Shown: positions 1-6,536 of the stretch, piece by piece
Layout of the letters: each line of letters opens with the position of its first letter
How positions within the stretch are numbered: position 1 is the stretch's first letter
Assembly (NCBI GenBank): GCA_903881205.1
Contig: CAIRSC010000074.1
Span: 1 to 24,602 of the forward strand
Direction of reading: 5' to 3'
Origin: an uncultured bacterium
GTDB taxonomy: Bacteria > Patescibacteriota > Minisyncoccia > Phycocordibacterales > UBA2100
DNA: 24,602 nt
Program-made: the position numbers and the translations under genes
Notes under the pieces: generated by a model
What the model saw: only the letters and a program-made list of their open reading frames with translations
Databases searched by the model: none
What the model was told of the DNA's origin: nothing

Positions 1-91
1 CGCGAATACGCGGCTCATTATCAATAGAGTTATAGGGGCTCAAAAATGGTTGCGGTGCCTTGCTCGGTTCCATCCGCGTATCGTACCAGCA

Positions 92-1276
92 TTAGGCGCT
101 TGTTTCTAGCCTCAAATTGCCGGTGGCGGATATTGTTTCAGCAGGTGAAAAATCCTTTCGAATTGCATGGAAGTAGCCGGCGATGGCGATCATGAGCGCG
201 TTGTCGGTCGCAAAATCGGGCGAGGGGACGAGGAGTGCGGCCGATGCGTCGCGCCCCGCAAGTTTTGCGGCGAGTTCGGAGCGGATGAAGGTGTTGGCGG
301 AGACACCGCCACCCACAACGACCGTGTGCGCGTCGAATTCATCGACCGCTTTAATCGTCTTATGTACGAGTACCTGGGCGACCGCATTTTCGAATGCGAG
401 TGCGATCTCTTTTTTCTTGTCGTCGGTCAGCGGTTTATTCGCTTCGACGACTTTGCGCACCTCAGTCTTAAGGCCGGAGAAAGAGAAATCGTAATCTTTT
501 GAATTGAGCATCGGTGGCGTGAACTTCAGCTCCAAGGGGACCCCTTGGAGTCGGGCTTCGGCGGCGAGGCTTGATATGACGGGGCCTCCCGGATACGGAA
601 GATCCATGAGTCGCGCGACTTTGTCGAACGCTTCGCCGGCCGCATCGTCGCGGGTTTCCCCGATACGCTCATACTGCATCCACTCACGCGAAAGAATGAG
701 TTCGGTATGCCCACCTGAAATGAGGAGTGAGAGCACCGGGAATTCAAAACTGCGCATTGAGCCGTTCTCGACCATCGACATCATCACGTGGCCTTCCATG
801 TGATTGACCGGGACCAGCGGCACATTCCATATATATGAGAGTGCTTTTGCAAAGTTGATCCCGACCCACAGCGCAGGCTCGAGCCCCGGCCCATGCGTGA
901 CCGCGATCGCATCAATGTCGGGTCGCTCAAAAGTCTCAATGAACGGAATAACCTTCTCAAGTAATTCCGGTTCTCGCGCCAGGAGAGTGTGTAGCGATTC
1001 CAAGGGGACCCCTTGGAGTGGCTCGCTGGGGTCCTTTTGTTGGAGTGCAGATCCCTGGCGAAGCGCTTCTTCGAGGAGCGGAACCAGATTCTTGGCATGT
1101 TCGCGCTTGGCGAGGTTGGGAAAGACGCCGCCGTATTGCGCATGCAGCGAAGCTTGAGAAAAAAGGGCATTGCCGAGGACCTTATACGCAAAGTCACTTC
1201 CAAAATCGCCGTGCGCCTCCAAAAGGCACACTGCGGTCTCGTCACAGCTTGTTTCGATCGCAAGGATTTTCATCAT
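92..1276 (-). CDS. tsaD: tRNA N6-adenosine threonylcarbamoyltransferase TsaD
   Basis: Transfers the threonylcarbamoyl group from TC-AMP to A37 of ANN-decoding tRNAs, the last step of t6A synthesis, normally in a complex with TsaB/TsaE. The N-terminus KILAIETSCDET is the family ATPase-fold start; the metal-binding pair HMEGH is at about residues 159-163, SGGHTEL near 188, GGGVSAN near 344 and the late Asp in TDNALMIA near 365. At 394 residues it is longer than the usual 330-350. The extra length is partly an acidic insertion around residues 72-118, before the IDAIAVTHGPG strand, and includes two copies of the heptapeptide LQGVPLE (residues 87-93 and 243-249), each encoded by a 21-nt palindrome. 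Two adjacent ATGs (MMKIL) are possible starts. A minus-strand TATAGT lies exactly where a leaderless start at the first one would need it. Divergent from the ABC exporter with an 18-bp gap; tsaC lies 2 kb away. Confidence 0.95.
   Translation of the reverse strand: MMKILAIETSCDETAVCLLEAHGDFGSDFAYKVLGNALFSQASLHAQYGGVFPNLAKREHAKNLVPLLEEALRQGSALQQKDPSEPLQGVPLESLHTLLAREPELLEKVIPFIETFERPDIDAIAVTHGPGLEPALWVGINFAKALSYIWNVPLVPVNHMEGHVMMSMVENGSMRSFEFPVLSLLISGGHTELILSREWMQYERIGETRDDAAGEAFDKVARLMDLPYPGGPVISSLAAEARLQGVPLELKFTPPMLNSKDYDFSFSGLKTEVRKVVEANKPLTDDKKKEIALAFENAVAQVLVHKTIKAVDEFDAHTVVVGGGVSANTFIRSELAAKLAGRDASAALLVPSPDFATDNALMIAIAGYFHAIRKDFSPAETISATGNLRLETSA
530..550. repeat. In-frame palindromic element inside tsaD, copy 1
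   Basis: A perfect 10-bp inverted repeat, arms CTCCAAGGGG and CCCCTTGGAG, around a single central A. Read on the minus strand it is exactly seven codons, LQGVPLE, at residues 243-249 of TsaD, just before the conserved DFSFSGLKTEV segment. A second copy with one base changed lies at 998-1018. Confidence 0.9.
998..1018. repeat. In-frame palindromic element inside tsaD, copy 2
   Basis: Matches the element at 530-550 at 20 of 21 bases. The single change is in the outermost base of one arm and is synonymous (GAG to GAA). It encodes LQGVPLE at TsaD residues 87-93, inside an acidic insertion that most TsaD proteins lack. Confidence 0.9.
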
Positions 1277-1281
1277 GGCGA

Positions 1282-1289
1282 ACTATAGC
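1282..1289. promoter_or_regulatory. Overlapping divergent -10 elements of tsaD and the ABC gene
   Basis: Minus-strand TATAGT (1287 to 1282) begins 11 nt from the tsaD ATG at 1276. Plus-strand TATAGC (1284-1289) begins 11 nt before the ABC ATG at 1295. The two hexamers share four base pairs and neither gene has room for a Shine-Dalgarno sequence upstream of its first ATG, so both could be leaderless. Inferred from sequence only. Confidence 0.5.
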
Positions 1290-1294
1290 TCATA

Positions 1295-3094
1295 ATGAGG
1301 GCAATGAAAAAAGCCACTCCCAAAGAACGGAAATCAGCGGGGCCTTTGCAGGTGCTCAAGCTCTACACCAAAGAAGTGGGTCGCACCTGGTGGCTCTTCG
1401 CGCTCGTGATGATCGCGGTGACGGGGCTGCAGATCGTGAGTCTTATTTCGCCGCTGTACCTGCGGCAGTTCTTCAATATCATCTCGACCGGTGAACCCGG
1501 TGCGGCAACGATACACACGCTGCTCATCACAATCGTGTGGATCGGCGGCTTGGGCCTCGGCGCATGGATCCTACAGCGTCTGCAGTCGCTCTCGACGATC
1601 TACATGGAATCGTACGTGATGAGCGATCTCTATGTGAGTGCGTTCGATTATCTCATCAAGCATTCGCATCACTTCTTCATCTCACAATTTGCCGGCACGC
1701 TCACGCGGCGCGTGAGCAAATACGCGGGCTCATTCGAAACGCTCTTCGACAGCTTCGTCGGCTCGTTCGTCCCGACCATTCTCTATGTAGTGGGCGCGAT
1801 CGGTATCTTGTTCGCACGCAATCACGTGCTCGGCCTGCTACTTGCTGCTTGGTCGATCTTTTTCTTGATCTTCCAGGTGTATGTGTCGCGCCTGAGACAG
1901 CCGGTACGCGCGCAGCGCGCCGAAGAGGACAGTGCACTCGCCGGCACCTTCGCAGATGCGATATCCAATCAGAATACGATCGCGATCTTCTCGGGTGCGG
2001 CGCATGAGCACGACAATACCTCGGCCGCCGTCGGCCGCTGGCGCACGATCACGCTTCGTTCGTGGGTCACCGACGACTACATTTGGGGAGCGCAGGGATT
2101 TCTCATGGTGCTCATCAATATTTCTCTTCTCTATGGTGCGCTGCGTTTTTGGGAGCGCGGAGAGCTCACGGTGGGAGATTTCGTCCTCATTCAATCGTAC
2201 TTGCTCGGTATTTTTGGCAATCTCAACAGCATCACGCGCGAGCTGCGCCGTGTGTACGACGCGTTCGCTGATGCCGGTGAGATGGTCCATATCCTGCAGA
2301 CACCGCACGGCGTCAACGATGTCGAGGGGGCCAAGGCGCTCACCATCACGCGCGGCGACATCGACTTCAATCACGTGCATTTCCAATTCAACGATTCGCG
2401 GCCGATCTTGCGGGATCTCAATGTGTCGATCAAGGGCGGCGAGAAGGTGGCGCTCGTCGGCCCGTCGGGGGCAGGGAAGTCCACCATCACCAAGCTCTTG
2501 CTCCGGCTCTATGATGTGGAGAGTGGCACTATCGAATTCGACGGGCAGGACATCGCGAAGGTTATGCAGGATTCGCTGCGCGACGCGATCGCATTCGTGC
2601 CTCAGGAGCCGATCCTCTTTCATCGGAGCCTGCTCGAAAACATCCGCTACGGTCGCCGCGATGCGACCGACGAAGAGGTGATCGAGGCGGCGAAGAAGGC
2701 CCACTGTCACGAATTCATTTCGGAACTTCCCGATGCGTACGGCACCTTTGTGGGCGAGCGGGGCGTGCGCCTCTCCGGTGGCGAACGGCAGCGCATCGCG
2801 ATCGCGCGCGCCATCCTCAAGAATGCGCCAATCCTCTTGCTCGACGAAGCGACCTCGAGTCTCGATTCCGAATCCGAGCGTTATATTCAAGATTCATTGG
2901 AGGGGCTCATGGAGGGGAAGACCGTGATCGTGATTGCACACAGGCTTTCTACTATTATGAAAATGGACCGCATCATCGTGCTTGAGCACGGCACGGTGGA
3001 GGCCGACGGGACTCACATGGAGCTCATCGCTTCCGACGGCTTGTATCGCAAACTTTGGAACATCCAGGCGGGCGGCTTTTTGCAGGAGGAGTAA
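1295..3094 (+). CDS. ABC transporter, fused permease-ATPase (ABCB/MsbA-like exporter)
   Basis: Half-size exporter of the inner membrane that works as a homo- or heterodimer. The N-terminal ~320 residues form the six-helix type I exporter domain (helices near residues 27-50, 70-95, 145-190 and 255-300). The ATPase domain follows with Walker A GPSGAGKST (~390), Q-loop VPQEPILF (~430), signature LSGGERQR (~493), Walker B ILLLDEATSSLD (~513) and switch His in IAHRLST (~547). All catalytic elements are present. The substrate cannot be read from sequence; lipid, peptide or drug export are all possible. Start: ATG 1295 fits the -10 element at 1284-1289 as a leaderless start; ATG 1304 is an alternative with GAGGG just upstream. 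No partner gene is adjacent, but a C-terminal scrap of another exporter ATPase survives at 9408-9674. Confidence 0.93.
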   Translation: MRAMKKATPKERKSAGPLQVLKLYTKEVGRTWWLFALVMIAVTGLQIVSLISPLYLRQFFNIISTGEPGAATIHTLLITIVWIGGLGLGAWILQRLQSLSTIYMESYVMSDLYVSAFDYLIKHSHHFFISQFAGTLTRRVSKYAGSFETLFDSFVGSFVPTILYVVGAIGILFARNHVLGLLLAAWSIFFLIFQVYVSRLRQPVRAQRAEEDSALAGTFADAISNQNTIAIFSGAAHEHDNTSAAVGRWRTITLRSWVTDDYIWGAQGFLMVLINISLLYGALRFWERGELTVGDFVLIQSYLLGIFGNLNSITRELRRVYDAFADAGEMVHILQTPHGVNDVEGAKALTITRGDIDFNHVHFQFNDSRPILRDLNVSIKGGEKVALVGPSGAGKSTITKLLLRLYDVESGTIEFDGQDIAKVMQDSLRDAIAFVPQEPILFHRSLLENIRYGRRDATDEEVIEAAKKAHCHEFISELPDAYGTFVGERGVRLSGGERQRIAIARAILKNAPILLLDEATSSLDSESERYIQDSLEGLMEGKTVIVIAHRLSTIMKMDRIIVLEHGTVEADGTHMELIASDGLYRKLWNIQAGGFLQEE

Positions 3095-3116
3095 GGCTGG
3101 CGAAGCGGGGGTTTTT

Positions 3117-3125
3117 TGGTAAACT
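3117..3125 (+). promoter_or_regulatory. Possible extended -10 promoter for tRNA-Val/tsaC
   Basis: TGG followed by TAAACT, in the only spacer between the ABC gene and tRNA-Val. Transcription would begin near 3132, about 70 nt before the tRNA. No good -35 is visible. Confidence 0.35.
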
Positions 3126-3200
3126 GGGCCAGTTCATGCGTCGTTACCTCCGGTGGATGATACTTCCTCGTAGGACGCGCTCAGAACTTGCTCGTTTAAT

Positions 3201-3275
3201 GCGCGATTAGCTCAGTGGTAGAGCGACCCCTTGACGTGGGGTAGGTCGGGGGTCCAATTCCCTCATCGCGCACCA
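3201..3275 (+). tRNA. tRNA-Val(GAC)
   Basis: Acceptor GCGCGAT/ATCGCGC, D-stem GCTC/GAGC, anticodon stem ACCCC/GGGGT with 7-nt loop TTGACGT (anticodon GAC, 3233-3235), T-stem GGGGG/CCCTC with one G-T pair, discriminator A and encoded CCA at 3273-3275. Two departures from the usual pattern: the T-loop reads TCCAATT, so position 55 is C instead of the near-universal T, and position 37 is G. The tsaC start codon is 8 nt after the CCA, so the two are probably co-transcribed and tRNA 3' processing would leave tsaC with a very short leader. Confidence 0.92.
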
Positions 3276-3282
3276 AATAAAT

Positions 3283-3912
3283 ATGGAGCGCATTACGCTC
3301 AATAATTTAAACACACGCACCGCAGCAGCGCGGGCGGCCTCGGCACTGCGCGCGGGCGGCATTGTTCTGTATCCGACCGATACGCTCTACGGGCTCGGTG
3401 CCGATGCGATTTCCAATACCGCGGTCGCGAAGATATTCGAAGCGAAAGGCCGCAACGAGCGCAAGCCGATCCACGCGATCGTTGCGGATCTCGCTATGGC
3501 CCGGCAGTACGGCGAGGTGCCGGAGATCGTCGACGCGCTCGTCCGCAAACTTCCGCCGGGCAAAATCACATTCATTGTGAAAAAGAGACCGAAATATGAT
3601 TCCGGGATCCTGCGCGGCACCACGTTTGGATTCCGTATTCCCGATAATGCATTCTGTATCGAGATGATCCGCGCGTTGGGTGGTCCCATCACGGCTACGA
3701 GTGCGAACAGGGCCGGTGAAATGCCGGCGACCGATGTCGACGGCATTCTCGTACAGTTGCAGAGTGAGCACATTGATGTGGCGATCGACAATGGGGAATT
3801 GCCAGTCAACGCTCCATCGACCGTGCTTGATCTGAGTGCCGAAACGCCGCGTATTCTCCGCGAAGCCGCCGTCACGGCGCTCCAAATCGGCGAATATGTG
3901 CCCCTTGTATAG
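3283..3912 (+). CDS. tsaC: L-threonylcarbamoyladenylate synthase (YrdC/Sua5 family, short form)
   Basis: Makes threonylcarbamoyl-AMP from threonine, bicarbonate and ATP, the first step of t6A synthesis, feeding TsaD. The 209-residue protein is a single YrdC domain without the C-terminal Sua5 extension. Visible landmarks are GGIVLYPTDTLYGLGADA (residues ~26-43), the KGRNERKPIH basic nucleotide-binding segment (~54-63), LPPGKITFI and FRIPDN in the core, and TATSANRAGE (~137-146), the conserved SAN motif. Starts 8 nt after the encoded CCA of tRNA-Val, with no Shine-Dalgarno sequence. Placement with tsaD 2 kb away puts two steps of one pathway in the same region but not in one operon. Confidence 0.93.
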   Translation: MERITLNNLNTRTAAARAASALRAGGIVLYPTDTLYGLGADAISNTAVAKIFEAKGRNERKPIHAIVADLAMARQYGEVPEIVDALVRKLPPGKITFIVKKRPKYDSGILRGTTFGFRIPDNAFCIEMIRALGGPITATSANRAGEMPATDVDGILVQLQSEHIDVAIDNGELPVNAPSTVLDLSAETPRILREAAVTALQIGEYVPLV

Positions 3913-3927
3913 TGCTGCCAGCGGCGA

Positions 3928-3980
3928 TTGACTCCCGGCACGGGTGTCTTACACTGGGCGCATATTCGCTTTTATATATT
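3928..3980 (+). promoter_or_regulatory. Promoter region of the DUF7282-like gene
   Basis: TTGACT (3928-3933), 16-nt spacer, TACACT (3950-3955) is the best -35/-10 pair in the window and would start RNA near 3962, giving a leader of about 24 nt. A second hexamer TATATT (3975-3980) sits 11 nt before ATG 3986 and would give a leaderless mRNA. The 13-mer TGTCTTACACTGG around the first -10 recurs at 11047-11059. Confidence 0.6.
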
Positions 3981-3985
3981 GGGGT

Positions 3986-4543
3986 ATGCCAAATAATCAG
4001 AACGGGGGACAGAATCAGAGTATGAATCAGAGGAATACGCAGATCGCGATTGGGGTCGCGGTCATTGTCGTTGTCGGTCTTCTCGCATGGTGGCTTTTCA
4101 GCAAACCAGCGGCAGATACGGGCAGCATGGCGACATCTACGACACAAGGCACCGATTCGACGGCGATCGCAGCGTCGGATACTACCGATCTCTCCGCAGT
4201 GGAGGGTGCGATGGTCACTACGGACGCAAGTATGACGACAGCGACCAATGAGACAGTGAGCGTCAGCGATCAGCCGGCGGGAGATTCAGTGCGCATCGCG
4301 AGCGTAACGCTTTCGAAGGCCGGATGGGTTGCGGTGCGCGATTCGCTCCGCATCCATGGAGCCGCATGGCTCACCGCGGGAACGCACGAGAATGTCTCGG
4401 TCCCTTTGCTTCGCAATACGACCTCAGGCGACAAGTACGCGGTCGTACTCTATGTAGACAACGGCAACAAACAGTTCGACATGCATGCCGACTCACTCAT
4501 TTCCGGCATGAGCGGTACCTTCACCGCGACCAACGGCGATTAA
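3986..4543 (+). CDS. Membrane-anchored protein with DUF7282-like extracellular domain
   Basis: 185 residues: a short polar N-terminus, one membrane helix (IAIGVAVIVVVGLLAWWLF, about residues 18-36), a ~60-residue Ser/Thr/Ala-rich linker, then a ~90-residue beta-type domain. The segments VTLSKAGWVAVRD, WLTAGTHENVSVPL and YAVVLYVDNGNKQFD are the pattern I associate with DUF7282, a copper-protein-like extracellular fold of unknown role. N-in/C-out topology is expected. An in-frame ATG at 3944 lies upstream of both candidate transcription starts, so ATG 3986 is preferred; ATG 4022 is also possible. The 3' end overlaps the convergent alkA-like gene by 4 bp. Confidence 0.7.
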   Translation: MPNNQNGGQNQSMNQRNTQIAIGVAVIVVVGLLAWWLFSKPAADTGSMATSTTQGTDSTAIAASDTTDLSAVEGAMVTTDASMTTATNETVSVSDQPAGDSVRIASVTLSKAGWVAVRDSLRIHGAAWLTAGTHENVSVPLLRNTTSGDKYAVVLYVDNGNKQFDMHADSLISGMSGTFTATNGD

Positions 4544-5178
4544 TTTTTCTTGACCTTGTCCTCGTCGGCGACCCGCCAGAGGTACCAGGATGCAGCCGTG
4601 GCGTGTGAGCGCCACGGTTTTGCTATTGATTCCATCTCTTTCTTATTCGGCATTTCTTTCAGACCGTACACCGATTGAAAGCCTTTACGGATCGCGAGGT
4701 CTCCCACGGGCAAAATGTCGGGGCGATAGAGCGTGAAGATCAGCAGCATGTGGGCGGTCCACTCACCGATACCTTTCACCTGCACGAGGTGGTCGATGAT
4801 CTCTTGGGATGTCATTTTTGGAAATTGCTTCTCATCGATTGTTCCGTCGAGGCACTTCCTTGCAAGATCTTTCACATATTTTACTTTTGCCGCTGAGAGT
4901 CCCGCTTTTCTGAGCTTTGGCGAAGGAGTCTTCAAGAGTAGTGCCGGCGTCGGCTTATCGCGCGGGAACAGCGCGACGACCCGAGCGAGGATCGACGCGG
5001 CGGCCTTACTCGATATTTGTTGCGATACAATCGAACGCAAGAGAGCAGGGAAGATGCCACGCGCGTTGGCGTGATATTTCGTCAAATCCATCGGTCCATG
5101 CTTCTTAATGACCGCTTTCAGTACCTTGTCCTTATTGAGCACCTTGATCGATTCAGAGAAATCAGGGGTCGTTTGCAT
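4540..5178 (-). CDS. alkA: DNA-3-methyladenine glycosylase II-like (HhH-GPD superfamily)
   Basis: Base-excision repair enzyme removing alkylated purines. 212 residues, the compact form lacking the N-terminal domain of E. coli AlkA. The helix-hairpin-helix VKGIGEWTAHMLL is at residues 134-146, followed by RPDILPVGDLAIRKG with the catalytic Asp at about residue 160. SIVSQQISSKAA (49-60) and the C-terminal ATAASWYLWR are typical of the family. There is no iron-sulfur cysteine cluster. Ends by a 4-bp overlap with the convergent gene. A TATGAT on the minus strand (5192 to 5187) leaves a leader of only about 2 nt. Part of its N-terminal coding sequence (5137-5165) is duplicated at 9011-9039 with 27 of 29 bases identical. 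Confidence 0.88.
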   Translation of the reverse strand: MQTTPDFSESIKVLNKDKVLKAVIKKHGPMDLTKYHANARGIFPALLRSIVSQQISSKAAASILARVVALFPRDKPTPALLLKTPSPKLRKAGLSAAKVKYVKDLARKCLDGTIDEKQFPKMTSQEIIDHLVQVKGIGEWTAHMLLIFTLYRPDILPVGDLAIRKGFQSVYGLKEMPNKKEMESIAKPWRSHATAASWYLWRVADEDKVKKN

Positions 5179-5186
5179 AGAAAATC

Positions 5187-5192
5187 ATCATA
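5187..5192 (-). promoter_or_regulatory. -10-like element of alkA
   Basis: Minus-strand TATGAT, first base 14 nt from the ATG at 5178, so the mRNA would have a leader of about 2 nt and no Shine-Dalgarno sequence. Confidence 0.4.
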
Positions 5193-5329
5193 CCGCACAG
5201 AAAAAGCCCGGAATGGATTTTTACCTCGCTTCAAATCCGGCGAACCGTGTCTCCTGATGAGTGCCGCGAAGCGCTTGTTGCGCGTCACTGAAGCCAGCTA
5301 CTTCTCGAGATTCATCATATTTGCAAGTC

Positions 5330-6487
5330 TTATTGCGGAGAGAGAGTAGCGGTGGGTGAATTCAGGAGCGCCTCACTCATTTTCTTGCGGCAAGAATCGT
5401 GTGCTGCTCCCGAAAACCCGGCGCATACAAGAGCGGAACTTCTGCTGAGCTGAAGATTCGATGGGGCCCGTGAGAGTGCGTACCTCCAACATGAATACCG
5501 GTTCTGCAGGTCGTCAGAAATGGCGCATGACTGCGCAATGAGAGCTGAGTCTGAGGTTTTTTGAGGAAGGACGTACCCGATACCCTCAAAGCATGAACGA
5601 GTAACGCTGGCCGCTGCGGGAAATGCTTGGCAATATGCGGAGATGCGTCTCGCACTTTTCAGAAGATCTTCAGGTTGAGATGGGCCGAACCACCACGTGG
5701 GCTGCCAGAACATGCACGTGTATTGATATTCAGGAGAAACACTATCGCAGGGCTGATACATATTCTTCTCAGTAAGTTCGCGCTGCGGCGTGCCGTCCGT
5801 TCGCAAAAGAAAACGAATATTGTATTCCATAAAAACACCTCCACCGCACCCCATACGGAAGTCGTCTTCTGTCGTATCCACCGTATGGCATGCGCGAAGT
5901 GCATGAACGAGGTCTTCGACACTGTATCCGAGATACGCAAGAATTCCGTGTCCGATTCCATGCCGACAAAATTCACGCGAAAGTGCATCTGTTTCCGCTG
6001 TGCATGCCATATCGAGCTTCTTGACTCCTTCGCCGATACCGAACTCTTGAATTGCGAGTCCGAAAAAAGAATGGAGGCATCCCGCACCGAACTCCTGTCC
6101 GCAAACGGCGGCTCCCGCAAGACCGACTTCCTGATACAGTGCTTCTCCAAACGTATGAGCTGCATGATGCAGTATCTGAGTACCTTGCGAACGCTCTTCT
6201 GTAGAGACCGCAAAGCTGTTCGCTGAAGTAACGAACTCGGTATGCGCCGCCCCCGATCCTATCGTATGTATGCGCGCTCTCCAATACGCAATTTCCGCGA
6301 GCGTATCTTCGGGCGATGTGCTGCCGTCTGCGTTTTTTCGGAATGTTATGGAGTGCAGCTGCCCCGCTGTTTCCCGGTGGAATAAGCGCTTGAGCTCGTT
6401 GCGATACACAAATGCTGCGCCCGCCAGCACGAGTATCGCGCATCCTAGTGCAGTTATTTTTTGAGAAAGGTTGTGTGCTAAGGACAT
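5330..6487 (-). CDS. Exported Cys-rich protein with HGxGHG motif, function unknown
   Basis: 385 residues with an uncleaved signal-anchor (ITALGCAILVLAGAAFVYR, residues ~11-29). The remainder is predicted outside the membrane and repeats a pattern in which Cys precedes a Gly/His or aromatic run: CLHSFFGLAI, CRHGIGHGILAYLG (residues ~172-185), GCGGGVFMEY, CMFWQPTWW, CFEGIGYVL, CWRYAL and CAGFSGAAH. The spacing of about 30-50 residues suggests a helical repeat or a metal- or heme-binding surface, but no catalytic family is recognised. I have an impression that proteins with HGxGHG motifs recur in Patescibacteria. Its minus-strand TGATAGCAT places transcription start at or beside the ATG. Divergent from the spermidine synthase-like gene and sharing a symmetric promoter region with it. 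Confidence 0.75.
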   Translation of the reverse strand: MSLAHNLSQKITALGCAILVLAGAAFVYRNELKRLFHRETAGQLHSITFRKNADGSTSPEDTLAEIAYWRARIHTIGSGAAHTEFVTSANSFAVSTEERSQGTQILHHAAHTFGEALYQEVGLAGAAVCGQEFGAGCLHSFFGLAIQEFGIGEGVKKLDMACTAETDALSREFCRHGIGHGILAYLGYSVEDLVHALRACHTVDTTEDDFRMGCGGGVFMEYNIRFLLRTDGTPQRELTEKNMYQPCDSVSPEYQYTCMFWQPTWWFGPSQPEDLLKSARRISAYCQAFPAAASVTRSCFEGIGYVLPQKTSDSALIAQSCAISDDLQNRYSCWRYALSRAPSNLQLSRSSALVCAGFSGAAHDSCRKKMSEALLNSPTATLSPQ

Positions 6488-6493
6488 TTCCGC

Positions 6494-6525
6494 ATGCTAT
6501 CACGCGCACTCTTGCGTGATAGTGT
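6494..6525. promoter_or_regulatory. Symmetric divergent promoter: two mirrored TGATAG extended -10 elements
   Basis: A perfect 9-bp inverted repeat, CTATCACGC (6497-6505) and GCGTGATAG (6514-6522), separated by 8 bp. Each arm carries an extended -10: plus strand TGA-TAGTGT (6517-6525), minus strand TGA-TAGCAT (6502 to 6494). The minus one starts RNA at the A of the ATG at 6487; the plus one about 5 nt before ATG 6537. The symmetry could equally be an operator read by a dimeric regulator. Confidence 0.55.
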
Positions 6526-6536
6526 ATGGGTTACTT

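Noticed and set aside
1838..2890. 350-codon open frame on the minus strand
   Set aside because: Lies entirely opposite the ABC exporter, which has every expected motif; it is a GC-codon shadow with no recognisable domain.
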